Shown: positions 12,590 through 24,470 of the stretch, piece after piece
How the letters are laid out: each line of letters begins with the position of its first letter
Numbering within the stretch: the first letter of the stretch is position 1
Assembly (NCBI GenBank): GCA_021234155.1
Contig: JAJEKV010000023.1
Span: 2,970,557 to 3,034,556 of the forward strand
Length of the DNA stretch: 64,000 nucleotides
DNA from: Isoetes taiwanensis
Lineage: Eukaryota; Streptophyta; Lycopodiopsida; Isoetales; Isoetaceae
Reading direction: 5' to 3'
Notes under the pieces: generated by a model
Seen by the model: the letters and a program-made list of their open reading frames with translations, nothing else
Told to the model about the DNA's origin: nothing
The model's database searches: none
Translations under genes and position numbers: made by a program

Positions 12590-15085
12590 CATCTTAACTG
12601 GTTATATCATTAGCTGCGGATGAGTAATAAAATAATTGCTGTATTCTGTGTACTTAGGCGTTCTTTCAGAGTCATGCACACGATTTGAGGCGCCAGCCGT
12701 AATCTGCTTGAACATCTAGAAAGGAAACTGGTCTTTATGAAACTTGTTCACAACAAGAACACTCTATAATAATTCTCATTGTTCTATAGCCAGTGCTCAC
12801 GTAATACAGAATAAGGTTTGAACCTGCTGTTTGCAGAGAGTCACAGCCCCATGTTTCATGTGCATGGCCATGCGAACTGTTATGAGTTTATTGCCATCCT
12901 GCCGTACCTCTGACATACCTCACCTACGGTCTGTATAATAACTTGGGCATCTGCAGCAGAAAGAATTGCTTCATTAAATAGGCTTGATCACTACTTGATA
13001 ATTAAATGGAGCTCATAAGGTTTACCCAATTGTAGCTCCACATCCTTAAGAATACAATTGTCTGCTTGAAATCTGTTGTACCAGATTGCAGTTTCACCAT
13101 TGATTGTAGTTGATCATCCTATTCTAACTCGTCTTCTGGCTGAAGTAAAATATTTGTTGTACTGGCAGTGTATATAAACTTCCGGATCTGATTCGCATAT
13201 GTTGAAGCTCTCATTCATGTAACTTCAGTTCTTTTCATGCTGAGAAAGATGCGAAGCATGCCCGCTACCCATGATTGCAGATCTCCTTGGATTAATCCTT
13301 AAGACACTAATACTTGCCATCATTCCCCTAGCTCCATCAGTGCATCAAGTTTCAGTAAACCAGAACAAAATAAGCCTCCTATATTAAATGGCCACTGTTT
13401 CAGATGGCTTATCTTTTCTGCATACGGCACATCAGACTGCCCCAACAAAAATTTATATATTACATGGTGCAATCTTTTTTCATGGAAATAGCAATCTCAT
13501 CTCTACGAATTTAAATCTGCCACAGTTGTAGTCCTTGGGTCTGACTTGCATCTAATCATAGGACATGTGCAACAGACTAAACAAACAAGAGAAGGTATTG
13601 GGGATCATGACGTGTCATAACTTATGCCGACTGTACCTAGGCTAGGTCTGATAATGCATTGTATATGTATTTCTAATTCAAGTTGTTAGCTGATACTGAA
13701 CGGAGGTCAAATTTAGGGAGCTTAATACAAGCATGTGAAGACATGCTAAATGAAAACCATTGGCCCTATTTTATCAATGTTTGAATTATAATATCTTCCG
13801 TGTCTCACCAATCTATAGATTATTTCCATCATTTGCATGGTTGTTTATGCAAGAGTTTGAGACTAACCTGCTTGTTGCTTAGGTTGATGGGAAAAGCAGT
13901 CCTGTGGTGTGTAAACTAATGGACTATAAGAAGGAAAGATACGTCCAGGAAAAAAAAGAAAAGGAGCGGAAGAAACAACAGGTCAAATCTGGCTCTCAAA
14001 TACAAATTCATACAAGTCAGTCTTTTATAATAAGTCCGAATGATAAAAGTCTACACTCCAACGTTCATTGTCTTGCTTTTTTTTCGGTCGCTATTTGGAG
14101 TGCATCAAGTTGTTTGAACCATGTGGCAGCTTTATTGACCAGACGGTGTTTTAATACTTACTACCTTTTGGGTTGCACACTTTCGTGTCATCACAAGCAG
14201 AAAGCTACCCTGCTGCACTCCAAATCTGTGTTACCTGTGTTTGTGCACTCCATTTCTGACTATGTGTGCTGCATGTGCTGCATTGCGCCTTTAGTGATTA
14301 CATTAAGTTGTCACTACTCTTGCTCTGGAAACGTGCGTCGTTTGTTGGTGTGAATCATAGTTATTGATTGTGATAGTTCCTAGCTTATAAATGAGCATGC
14401 AGGTGGATAAGCTTCGTCTTGCTGATCTCAAGGAAGTACGCGTAAATATGAAAATTGTAAGCATTTACCTATCTTTGATTATGCATTTCTGGCGAAACAA
14501 AATTTAATTTGGCTGCCGTATAAGATATTTCTCAATTGCCATATCTTTCAAGTGCAATGCATATTCTTGAACAGATAGTCCAAGATGGGTGCAATGTCAT
14601 GTGCACGTCCATTAATGTACATTAGATGTTGTATGTCTTTAGGAGCAAAAAGATTTAGAGATGAAATGTGAGAATGGAGCAAGGCTCCTGCAACGTGGGC
14701 ACAAGCTTAAGGTAACTAACTAGAAAAGCGTTGGCATGTTCCTACAGACTTGGTAGGTGTCCTGTAAAGGCAACCATCCGGTTTATCTTTGGCAAGAACA
14801 GTAATGCCTCTTAATTTGTTCTTGCAGTGTGTGGTTCAATTGCCAATTCAAAAGCTGACTGCAGAGGAAGCGACAGCAGGAGTTATTAAGGTAGACCCAA
14901 GGGGTCCAGAAATACTTCAGAAAATGATTGATATGGTAAGATTGTTTGCCACAGTGAAAATCATAGCTGTTACATGAAGAAATAATGGTCATTTCTTCTA
15001 TGTACAGCTAGAAAGTATTGCAAAATTGGAAATTGGTCCTCGGATAGAGCGGCACCGTGTATGGGCGATATTGAAACCAAAGTAA
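9916..15085 (+). CDS. IF3: Organellar translation initiation factor IF-3, copy A (8 exons)
   Basis: Predicted exons: 9916-10092, 10167-10269, 10936-11003, 13883-13981, 14403-14456, 14643-14711, 14828-14935, 15008-15085, giving 251 residues with one uninterrupted frame across all joins. Residues 1-59 form an Arg/Ser-rich, acid-poor N-terminus typical of a mitochondrial presequence. GPRLNRAI, then SRQDALLMAEKAGLDLVE and PVVCKLMDYKKERY match the IF-3 N domain; a Lys-rich linker follows; KEVRVNMKI through RHRVWAILKPK match the C domain. IF-3 binds the small ribosomal subunit and controls initiator tRNA and start-codon choice. The usual FRGRE-like motif reads as LPIQKL, so the C domain is diverged. 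Introns are GT-AG; the exon 4 donor GTCAAA is weak. An upstream ATG at 9871 would add 15 residues. AATAAA lies near 15175 in the 3' flank. Confidence 0.88.
11004..13882 (+). other. IF-3 intron 3 (2.9 kb) with coding-like relic and AT repeat
   Basis: This large intron separates the two halves of the IF-3 N domain. Around 11640-12130 one strand reads as near-continuous coding with a few stops (copy B 29322-29633 is open), including a segment close to KRTSALGLDIE; no family is recognised and it may be an old inserted pseudogene. A pure AT dinucleotide run lies at about 12523-12588. The rest shows no recognisable feature. Confidence 0.45.
12523..12588. repeat. (AT)n microsatellite in IF-3 intron 3
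   Basis: About 66 bases of alternating AT in copy A; the copy B counterpart at 30193-30218 is about 26 bases. The length difference is useful for telling the copies apart. Confidence 0.9.
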
Positions 15086-15839
15086 CTCCAGTTGCACTGG
15101 AAACCATAGTACATGATACACACGCAAAATACACAGAAGTGGTCAGGAATTTGGTCCACAATGGCAAACTGTATAAATAAAATATTGCCATCAACATGTG
15201 AGCTTCACGATTTGGAAAGTAAGGGGATTGAACTGTCAGCTACTGTTGCTATACGAGCATATCTTGCACAATTTAGAAGGGAGTGCTTTTCCCTCTCCAA
15301 AGAATGTAAGATGCCATTAATTCAAGGAATGCATGTTTCGAGAATAGGAATTTGCCATCTTTAGTGCACCGAAGAATCAAGACTTCTATTTCTACCCTCA
15401 CCCAATGATTGGGTTTGTTCTATTTCTATCATCACCAAATAATTGTCAGTGTATGAGGCTGAAAAGTTGCTGTGTCAGCTTCTCCTGAAAACTCTTTGCT
15501 TAGCAGGAAATGGGGGCTTTTATATGCTGATGAGACCTTCCCATTCGTGTGTTTTACAGCTGCCATGTGGCATGCCGTTCAAGAAATGAGAATCATGTGT
15601 AGGCTTCCTCATTAAGATATTGCAGGCCATGGGTCATCTAGTTCAGGTTCTTCACAGAATGTTATGCATGCACACTGAATGGGTTAAAAAAGGGCCGTCT
15701 TGAACCTTCTTGAAAGTGACAATTCCTAATTTATTTCAACTACAAATGATTTCACTTTTAATGCCTAAAACTTCGAGTTAAATCTATGTGAGCATATGGA
15801 GTCAAGCATTCAATTAGTTTCTTAAGAATGGAAAGTGAA
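15086..15839. other. IF-3 3' flank
   Basis: The 3' untranslated region and intergenic sequence. No second gene is seen. The open frame 15113-15364 is not kept in copy B, which has a 16-base deletion there. Confidence 0.4.
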
Positions 15840-16116
15840 TGTCGCTTACTATGAGGGTTGGGGGTTAACCTAGGATAGACTAAACTAGCAAACCCCTCCC
15901 TGGCCAATCGAGTCATGCCACGTGGCATTTATAATTAGCTAATTAGCTTAATTAGGCTAATTATTCCATTAATTAAGTTAATGTTAATTTAGCATAGCTA
16001 AATTAATTCATTTAGGTTAACCCACTAGGTTAGCTATACCCCATGACGGTGTATAGGTACGGCGTGACGTGTTCGTGTATTTATATATATACCGTATAAA
16101 TACGTGGAATGTCACA
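15840..16116 (-). repeat. LTR of minus-strand chromovirus (gypsy-2), copy A
   Basis: On the minus strand it starts TGTGACATTCC just after a purine tract (AAGGGGGGGGAGAA) and ends near 15840, where copy B preserves the expected TG...CA edge (TGTTTACA). Placed downstream of the integrase on that strand, it is a 3' LTR of about 277 bp. A pair of 36-bp direct repeats (TAGTTAGAAATAGATAACAT and on) lies just inside the element at 16158-16229. Confidence 0.7.
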
Positions 16117-16793
16117 TTCTCCCCCCCTTGGAATAATGTTGTCCTCAGCATTGGAGTTAGTTAGAAATAGATAACATGTGTTCTAAGAATTCCTAGTTAG
16201 AAATAGATAACATGTGTTCTAAGAATTCCTAGTATGAAATACAGTAAGTTACACATGAATAAATGAGAATAATTTCTTATTCCTGAAGATAAAACATAAT
16301 TAAGTTTAAGGGTTATAAAATTGTTTGCGCACCAATGTGCATCTCACATGATTATAACATAGAAAATTCAAGGACCGGAGTCCAATAACAGACATTATAA
16401 AAGTAGTATTAAATTCATGAAAGAAGACATGAAAACACAGAAGCTTGGGCCATCAGCAACCCTCTATACATGGGCAGGTCACGTACCGCTCACTGGCCTG
16501 CACACGTCAATACATCAGTATTTACATATAATAATTAAGTTGTGGTTGAAGGGACCACCCCCCTATAAGAAAATAGAAAAAACCTATCTACAAGGGAACC
16601 TATCATGCCTAAGGTTCGCAATCCATAGCGGCATAGGGAATGGCCAAATTCCCATTATGGCCGAGATGAACGCGGCCTATCAACTACATGCTATTCAGGC
16701 AATCCGTGGTCATGCCCACATTGACAATACACCACGTCCTAGAGAACACCGAAGTGATCTCATCATCGGTAAGCACTTTGATCTAAGATGCAT

Positions 16794-18030
16794 CTACCCC
16801 TGCAGGCTACTGCATGATCCGTGCCGAATCAAGCCTTCAATGCTTACCGCCGGATGCGGGTTGATGACATCGTTGATGGTGCGGCCCTGAGATTCCCGCA
16901 TGAAGTCTGGATAATGCTTTTCAAGGTCTATCTTCATTACCCACGTAGCATCCTCCACCGGCAAGTGTTTCCACTTGACCAAATATTGGAGCATTTGAGT
17001 CCTTCTGGTCTGCTTATAAGCCCGATCAAGAAGAGCTTCAGGCACTATCTCTAGGTGCTCTTCCGTCATTTCAAGGAGGGTGGGTGTGTCCAACATCTCC
17101 TCTGGATCAGGAGTGTGTCTCTTGAGAAGACTCACGTGAAAGACCTCGTGGATCTTCAAGCGGGGTGGCAAATCCAACCGATATGCCTGCTCTCCAATAC
17201 GTTCAACGATCCTGAACGGTCCAACCCATCTGGGTGCCAATTTCTTGCAGTTACCAATTTTGATCTTGGCTTGCTTAACCTTAATCTTAAGCCAAACTGA
17301 ATCGCCCACTTGGAACACTCGTGGGGTCCTGTGCTTATCAGCCACACTTTTCTGACGACTACACGCGGCCAATAAATACCCACGCACCTCCTCGACCAAA
17401 GCTTGCATTTCCAGAAGGAGTTGTTGGGAAACCTCCACTTTGGAAACAGGATTATGCCATGTGTCTGGAGTTAGGCATTGATAGCCATAATTTATCATGA
17501 AAGGAGACATTCTAGAAGACTCCTGTTCCATGCTATTATAAGCAAACTCCACTAAATAGACATAGTCGGCCCACTGAGATTGCTTACTCCACACATAGCT
17601 TCGCAACATATCTTCTATAATGCGTTGGTTCGCTTCGCTTGTCCATCCGTCTGAGGATGATATGTCGCGGCTCATCGCAAAGCTTGGTCCGATGGTGGCA
17701 AAGAAATCTTTCCGCAATGCACTTACAAACTTGGGATCCCCGCCGATACTATGACTCGTGGGCGCCCCGTAATCAAGATTTCCTTCGCTGAATAACAAAG
17801 TCGCGGTCCAAGGCCGCGGTTTGTGGTGCGACATGGCAAGAAATGAGCCATCTTCGACAACTTGTCGACCACTACCATTAAAGCGCCATATCCACGGGAG
17901 GGTACGCGAAGGCCCACAATAAAATCCATGGTTATCACCTCCCATTTGGCGCTGGGGCACATCCAATCGGTTGCAACTCTCCGAATCCTCAACCGCACAG
18001 CAGAGGAACGATAGAGAATCTTGGGGGCAG
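16794..18030 (-). pseudogene. Chromovirus integrase and chromodomain (gypsy-2), copy A
   Basis: A 390-codon open frame on the minus strand. The N-terminal half is scrambled relative to copy B (near 17640-17960), whereas the C-terminal half is intact: QWADYVYLVEFAYNS, the GPFRIVERIGEQAYRLDLP integrase C-terminal domain, and a chromodomain with LQYLVKWKHLPVEDATW near the end. Upstream pol domains are missing. It is followed on its strand by about 680 bases of 3' leader and the LTR at 16116-15840. The N-terminal breaks fall at CTG/CAG sites that are intact in copy B. Confidence 0.85.
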
Positions 18031-18084
18031 CCGAGCCATAGCGTAAGAGGATGAGAATGTTGATGGTCGTGAATCTATTCCCGA

Positions 18085-18440
18085 TGTGATTAACCCGCAT
18101 ATATCCCGGTTAACCATCACCGCTCAATTTCAAGCTCAAAAGACAACGGTTTCTGTATGCTTTTTCATTGATCTTGCTTGATCCATGCTCAAATCACCTG
18201 CTCTCTTGATATAACGAGGTTTTTAGGGGTTGGCAAGGCGCTTCCAATGGTGTTTGCATTGGATTAAACTATTCAAGAAGTCGATTGCAAGCTTTATTCA
18301 AAGATCAACATGCCAAAACACCGCCCCATGCCTCGCCATCATCGGGTTATCCCGACCGTAAAAACGCTTGTTAGCTCTGACAAAAAAATGTGGTTAGCTC
18401 GGACATAACAGTGGTTAACCCGGACATAAGTGCGAGTTTA
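18085..18440. repeat. Inverted repeat with GGTTAACCCGGACATA-type arms
   Basis: At the outer end of gypsy-2 a segment reads CCGGGTTAACCACTG in copy B (35712-35726), and its inverse CAGTGGTTAACCCGGACATA lies about 300 bp to the right (near 36007; copy A 18407). Two or three looser copies of GTTAGCTCGGACA precede the right arm. This could be a small foldback element or the ragged edge of one; no coding sequence is present. Confidence 0.35.
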
Positions 18441-18791
18441 CCACATCGCGGAGTAGATGTACGGCATTCCGAGGATGCTGGTATAAAATCAGATCCCCTA
18501 GAGAAGAGGCTTTCGATTGAAGAGGTGTTCAATGGGGCAGGCTCAGAAAAAGATGTGGGATCAAGCAGATGAAACAACTTCAATCAGAGCTCGATGGGAA
18601 ATACTGCCATCTCCGAAAGCGAAGATATAAGAAAAAGATTCTTATTCAGAAAGTAGTGAAGTGGTTAAATAAAGGAAAAAAGAGGATGTGCAAAATATTT
18701 AACTAGAGATCAGCTGGAAAACAAGACAGCGTCCGCCAAATCTGGATGGTTCACAAAAGATCAAATGCCTAATTCTAAGATGCAATGATAC
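18441..18791. other. Unrecognised stretch between gypsy-2 and LTR2
   Basis: An AT-rich stretch, kept in both units, with short open frames only. It could be internal sequence of the element that owns LTR2, but no protein motif supports this. Confidence 0.35.
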
Positions 18792-19136
18792 TGTTAGAGC
18801 CTAAACTCCAACCTTGCAATAAGGATGGAAAACCAATAATCCAAGCTCAATCTATCAGATCTATGCAATGCCCAACATAAAGTTTCATAATCTCCATAGC
18901 TAGATCAAGAAAAAAATAATCTCTTAATATACCGCTGCTTTTTGTCCCCGCCGATAACACAGTGATGATAATGCATCCTCCACACCACAATGCATACGTG
19001 CATATGTTCTCCATGCGTGCATGTGCGTATATCCCTCCATATATGATATACGGTCTCCTATACCACCTCAACAGTGGTGAATGTGGTGAGTGTGGTGACT
19101 GTGGTGAATGTGGTGAATGTGTTGACCACCCCAATA
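18792..19136 (+). repeat. LTR2, copy A, with GTGGTGA minisatellite
   Basis: It starts TGTTAGAGCC and ends near CCCCAATA, about 345 bp. The last 70 bases are a GTGGTGA/GTGGTGAAT minisatellite. The same sequence occurs, split and inverted, at 50644-50440 plus 52452-52682, where TG...CA ends and a CAAGT target-site duplication prove it is an inserted unit. Homology to that copy defines these edges. Confidence 0.65.
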
Positions 19137-19259
19137 GTGGCGACTACATCGGCAAAATGTGCCACTCCATGGCGGAGAACCCACACCAAAATATACTAGT
19201 ATGGTCCTTGAACATGTCCCCAAATGATACATTTACATGTATAATCGAAAAGAAAATTA

Positions 19260-19373
19260 TCTCCTAAAAATCCAAATAACCGTATGTTGAAGGTATTCCC
19301 GCAAACCTTCAACCTCGGGTTGAGAACCTCCAGTGCTGCTTAAGGCAACCAACTGGGCTAAGCCCCCTCGCAT
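19260..19373 (-). repeat. tRNA-like SINE head at the duplication junction
   Basis: Read on the minus strand from 19373, GGGGGCTTAGCCCAGTTGG resembles the 5' end and A box of a tRNA gene, and GGTTCTCAACC some 30 bases on is a possible B box. No tRNA cloverleaf is claimed. It fits the promoter head of a tRNA-derived SINE. A second copy ends unit B (36890-36983). Confidence 0.4.
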
Positions 19374-20299
19374 ATGGAATATGAATTGAAGAGGTGTTCT
19401 AAATGTGCCGTTGGTGGGCACATTTTTGTTCTCTGATGGTTCATAGATACGTAAAACCACCAAGTAAGCGAAAACTCATAGATTTTAGCCTAATTGTTTA
19501 AAACATGTATTTTTGGGTTGTAGGTTTGCGGTGGCACCACTTACGAGCGCCACCACAAGTACATTAAAATTTGTTCAAGTCCGATTAGCAGTTTCAGTAA
19601 ATTGTAATGCCTCAAAACAATTTACTTCAAAACAATGCCTCAAAATCGATCAACGATGAAGTGATCCCCACAGTTTCCCCAAGTTCAAGTAATTCCCCAC
19701 ACAGGTGGCTTCACGCCGGATTAGTCTCCCCTTTGGGTCATTTTTTTTTTCGAGCTTGGTCTCCTTCCCCAAGTCGGTCCCTCTCCGACAATGAACCAAG
19801 GCTTATAGGGGAGAGTGATCTATCCAGCCTTGATGGAATCGTCTAAAACGGGTTGGAACCTTCAAGTTATTGTGTTTTAAGTAAGTGTTATGAAAAAAAG
19901 CGTCCAGCGAACACAACATGTGAACTTCAACTCAATTTCGATGAGTCGAGCGTTGTTGAGAAGATCATCTTCTAAATATACTTCCTTCCTTCCTTCCTTC
20001 TAATGTATAAGTTCATGAAGACAACTTTTTTTGAATTTGGGCGCAACAAAAAAACTCTATCACCATTTTGTAAAAATGGCCTTCATTTAGGTATTTTTGA
20101 AATTTTCACAAACTTGAGGGTATATTTAGAATTTTTTAATAATTAAGTCCAATTATTGTATCAATAATAATCCTCTATATAACAAAAATGGTATACATTT
20201 TATGCATACGTAACTCCACCCATATGCCCGTGGCCCAATCAATAGTGTACGTGTGCGTAACTCCATCCATGTGCCATTGCGAATCTGAATAAGGCGGGC

Positions 20300-20396
20300 T
20301 TCTAGAAGTTTCTTGAAAGCTTGGTCTTGAAGCGCCGTAAATGCTCTAGGCAGAGCATCCGAGGAGTCTCTCGGGATTGTCCATCCATCATATAAA
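20300..20396 (+). promoter_or_regulatory. Copy B of heat shock element and TATA block
   Basis: The same 18-base TTC/GAA array is found at 20300-20317 and TATAAA at 20391-20396. The two G-box positions upstream read as broken in this copy. Confidence 0.4.
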
Positions 20397-22293
20397 AGCG
20401 GAACATTTTGGGGCAAAACCAAAACGAATTTGGTTTCTTTCTTTAGGAGGGCTTGAAGAGGTTCTAGGAATCTCGGGCGGCATTGGCGGATGCCAGCAGC
20501 GCCATGCACCTTTCTTTGTTGGAGATGTCGACTCTATTGCGAACATGGATTTGAAATGCTTAGCATCAATTCAGGGTGCCTTTGGGCGCTCCACACCATT
20601 ACGAGATGCTTTTGCTTGCAAATGTTTCCCTTCCTACAGTATATCGTAGCATAGTTTGAGTAAGATAAGTTGTTTTTAAAGCTTAGTACCGCTTACTCTT
20701 TGTGCAACACTAGAAGCAGATCAAGGTTTTACCCGATGGTTCTGAGGAAGATGCAGCGGCGAGCCAGGCCATTTAGGGGGATCGAGTACTCGGAAGGTTT
20801 GGCTTGAAAACTCCTCTTTAGAAAGCCCATCAAAGGCGGGGACTTCATGACCTCAATGCACCTTCTTGGCTCAAGGTAAAAAAGGATCCATGACTAAACA
20901 AGATTTGATCGTTATTTTATATTCTTACGCATTAGTTACGCTTGACTCCATTTGGTTTTCGCGTTATCTAGATTCCAAATAATTTAGCTTCAAGTTTGTT
21001 AGAATCCAGGAAGCCTGAGAAAATAGCAAGGCCAATTTCGTTTTCTTCTACCCATCTACGAAAAGAAGCCCATTGCACGGATATGGCCAAGATTTTGACC
21101 ATTTTTGTTGATAGGCCAAAAATGTTTTGTGCCCAATTTACGGCTGAAGACATGGCCTTGAGGTGCTCTTCTAGAATGTAGGCTTTTGGATCTTTGGGAA
21201 AAAATATTGCCTTATGTGCTCTGTTTTCTTATGGCGGCTAAAGATGAAATGTCGAGACTCCACCATATCGAAATTACACAAGGTGCATGCATTCTCTTTG
21301 TCATTCAGGTTTGCTTTCTTAAACGCGCTTCTAATCTGAGCCTTTTCGATCTGTAACAATAGAATTAAAAAGTGGGAAAAAGTGCATTGCCTTATGGGCT
21401 CTGTTTTCTTATGTAGTTAAAGATGAAATGTTCCTCAGACTCCAACATATCCAAATTACACCGGAGGAGCTTGACGCGAGTCTTTTGTGAGTTTATGAGG
21501 GGAGTCACGGGTGGCCACGCAATCTGCATTCTGATTTTGATTTCTATTGAAGGGGATACGAGGTCCGGTATCCCCGGACCTTTAAAATCCTATATTAAAG
21601 TTAAGCTTTAAAACCTTAAGTGTTTTTTTTACAATTGTGGTACCATTGACCAACTTGCTAGGACGAACCAACCTTTCGGCAAATATACCTTATGAGACCA
21701 AGCTTCTATCTAGGTGAGGCGGGGTTTATTCTTGATATCCTAATCGGATGACTTGTCTAGAATTTGCTAAAAGTGTTGCGGCTCTTAAAAACTTGAATGT
21801 GTTGTCGGTCCGATTATTAGGGAAGGTATACGCCTTACTAGGGTATGATGTGGGATGTTATCGTGCATTTGAAATTGCTCTGTAAGTATGAATAGAGTGT
21901 GGGGCACTCACGGAATTGCATTATGTATCACGAGATGGTATTATGGATATGGTGCACTTGAATCAAGGGATGTTGTGCATTTGCATTCAGCGGCCCACCT
22001 TGGCGAGGGTGGGGTGTAGGTGTAACTCCACATCTGTGCCCGGATGGCTGTGCGGATGAGTTGAACCACATGCGTACGGATGGAAAGTGGTCTCCTTGGG
22101 GTCGCCACCCAAAGGATTACGCTTGTCATTTAGTTATGCATGGAATGTGTAGTTATAGAATGTGCTAACCTTGGGGGATTATCAGCGTAGCGAGGGTAAA
22201 TAGCGTGTTATTGTTATGCATGAATGTGAAGATCCCAATATCCCTCCCACTTAGTCCTTGTGGACTAACCCGGGATGTTTGTTGTTATGTAAG

Positions 22294-23507
22294 ATGGCGC
22301 GTCTGAAGCTACCATTGTCTTTGGACCTAGACTCTTTAAGTTACGGTGGGTCAGCGAAGTTGAGAATGAACCCCCTTTAATGTCAAGGAAAGAGTCTGAG
22401 AAATCATCATGGCATTGTTGCTGGGGAGTTGTACTATGCAAAGAGGCAACCCCAAATTGAGGGCCCAAGACCAGGAGAGTGATGGGAATCTTCTTGGGGT
22501 AGCTCTAGCGACTCCTCCTCGGTCACCTCAGGGGGGGAAAATCGAAGGGATTTTTGATATTGCTAAGATTTTTATTAAAGATATATTCCGTGCGCATAGG
22601 TATGCCTAAAGTTATCGTGTCGGGGCCAAGACCTGGCGCTTTGTTGGCCGATTTTTGGCAAGCATTGTTCCACGGGGTTGGAACCCAATTTAGGATAGTA
22701 CAACCTATCATCCTCAAGCCAGATGGTCAAGTTGAAAGAGTTAATCGGGTTGTCGAAGACATGCTCAGGATGTATGTTCTAGAACATCAGCACACTTGGG
22801 AATCTTATTTGTACTTAGTTGAGTTTGCCTACAACAATACATATCAAGATTCCATAAAAATAGGGAAACCCATTTGAGGCGGTATATGGGCAAGAATACG
22901 GGAATATCCCTTGACTTGGTGTAGTCTGCGGTGTAAAGTTGATTTGGTCCGGACCATGGGGAAGATATTGGGACCACAGCTCAAATTATTAGACAAAATA
23001 TTGCCAAAACGCAGGAACTAACAAAGCAATATCTTTGATAAGAGGAAGACCTTTAGAATTCGGAGAATGATATGGTATTCCTGAAGATTAACTAAAAGAA
23101 TGCGTTGAAGTTTAAGAAAAGGCGGCAAACTAGCACCTAGATATCACGAGGTCCCTTTTAAAATCATCTGAGGAGGATCGGCAAAGCTGCATCTGGATTT
23201 GGAATTGCCTACTCGGCGTCAAGGTCCATAATGTATTCCATGTTAGCAACTTATGCAAGTATCTCGGTGATCCATCACATATCTTGCCACGAAGGATAAC
23301 AGGTTGCGATGAAAGAGACACTTTCATGATAAAGCCTCAAAACAATTTTTCTTGAGTTGATACTAGAAATCTTGAGGAATCACACCATCGAGAAATACCT
23401 AGTGCAATGGGCGGGATATCCATAAAGAAGATCGACATGGGAAGATCTTTGACAAGTTCAAAAGTTATAATAGACCTTTCCCATAACTCATGAGGACATG
23501 AGTTAAT
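22294..23507 (+). pseudogene. Chromovirus gag-integrase remnant, copy B
   Basis: It has the same domain order as 4560-5760: gag start, Ser-rich stretch, integrase core with VERVNRVVEDML, C-terminal domain and chromodomain. Frames shift many times. Example changes: CGTCCTGAAG becomes CGTCTGAAG, and ACCTGGTGGG becomes ACGGTGGG. At about 23005 it reads GCAGGAACTAAC where copy A has CAGAACTAAC with a stop, so the two copies fail at different places. Confidence 0.7.
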
Positions 23508-24194
23508 TTTTACACAAAGGTGAGAATATAGCGAACCCGGTGGCTTAGACTAGCCTATAATCACATGTTTTAGTAGAAGAATTGTATCGATGTCGGATTG
23601 TGCAAATCGGTGTTTGATATGCTTCTATGGGTGCGTTGGGCGACATTTAAATTTACATAAGAACTTAGCTAAGGTTATTTAAAACCTTAATAACCTAAAT
23701 GCAAAAAACGTGAGCACCATAAAATAGGGGTGAAGAATCGGGTTCCACAGGCAAGCATATAAAGAAGAAAGGGAGTTGGCCAGGATGGGCAAAGGAGGAG
23801 GAAAGAGAATTGGTTGGGGGCTGAGCAAATTGGAGCCGAGCAAGGAAAAAGAGTCAAAGCCAAAACTCAGGTGGGGATTTGATCTATGTCTTGATTTTTT
23901 GCGGTCGATTGGGGTTAGGATTGTGTGAAGCGAGTTTTTGAAGCATAGCCGCCACACTGTGATCAAAACCCAGTCAGAGAAAGAATCCTTCTTGTGAAAC
24001 CTTCTTGTTAAAGCTCTTTGTGTTAATCTAAAACGAGAAAAACCGATGAAATCGGCCTTAAGAACCTTGAAATCCAAGCTTTGCATCCCAGTTATGTGAG
24101 AAACCATTAATTTGCATGTTGCCATCTACGCCTTGGACCCATCTGTAGATCCACCTTCTCCCCGATTCCAATCCTTGAGATCATGTTTGGCAAC

Positions 24195-24470
24195 TTACGC
24201 GCCAAGTATCTCGGTGGTCCCCGATCTTCCCCTTCTGGAGGTGACCGAGGAGGAGTCGCTAGAGCTACCCCCGGAAGAAGATTCCCCATCACTCTCCGGG
24301 TTTTGGGCCTCAATTTGGGGTTGCCTCTGCGCATAGTACAACTCCCTGAACAATGCCATGACGATTTCGTAGACTCTTTCCTTGGACATTAAAGCGGGTT
24401 CATTCTCAGTGAACCACCGGGTAATGAAAGAGTCTAGGTCCGGGCACAATGGTAGCCGGGGCGTGCCATC
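24195..24470 (-). pseudogene. Chromovirus gag fragment, minus strand, copy B
   Basis: Duplicate of 6470-6769. It is open from near 24449 through the Ser-rich acidic stretch; the first codons after the ATG are disturbed by small indels. Confidence 0.65.

Larger units (their letters stand above)
1610..19373. repeat. 17.7 kb tandem duplication unit, copy A
   Basis: From TATGGAATATGAATT at 1610 this block repeats, in the same order and orientation, from 19374 onward. The copies abut directly: the sequence left of 19374 matches the sequence left of about 36983 (GGCTAAGCCCC), and the sequence right of 19374 matches 1610 onward. The left flank before 1610 and the right flank after 36983 are unrelated to each other, as expected for a head-to-tail duplication. 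Copies differ by indels (for example AT-repeat length, 66 bp and 26 bp deletions in B) and by many discordances at CNG triplets. It could be a true segmental duplication or two haplotypes joined end to end by the assembler. Confidence 0.9.

Noticed and set aside
16417-16890. 157-codon plus-strand open frame, also open in copy B (33978-34481)
   Set aside because: It lies antisense to the gypsy-2 3' region and chromodomain, has no recognisable family, and copy B is a duplicate, so conservation is not independent.
18962-19267. Cys-rich open frame with ECGECGDCGECGEC, like a metallothionein
   Set aside because: It is the translation of the GTGGTGA minisatellite inside LTR2, with no gene context.
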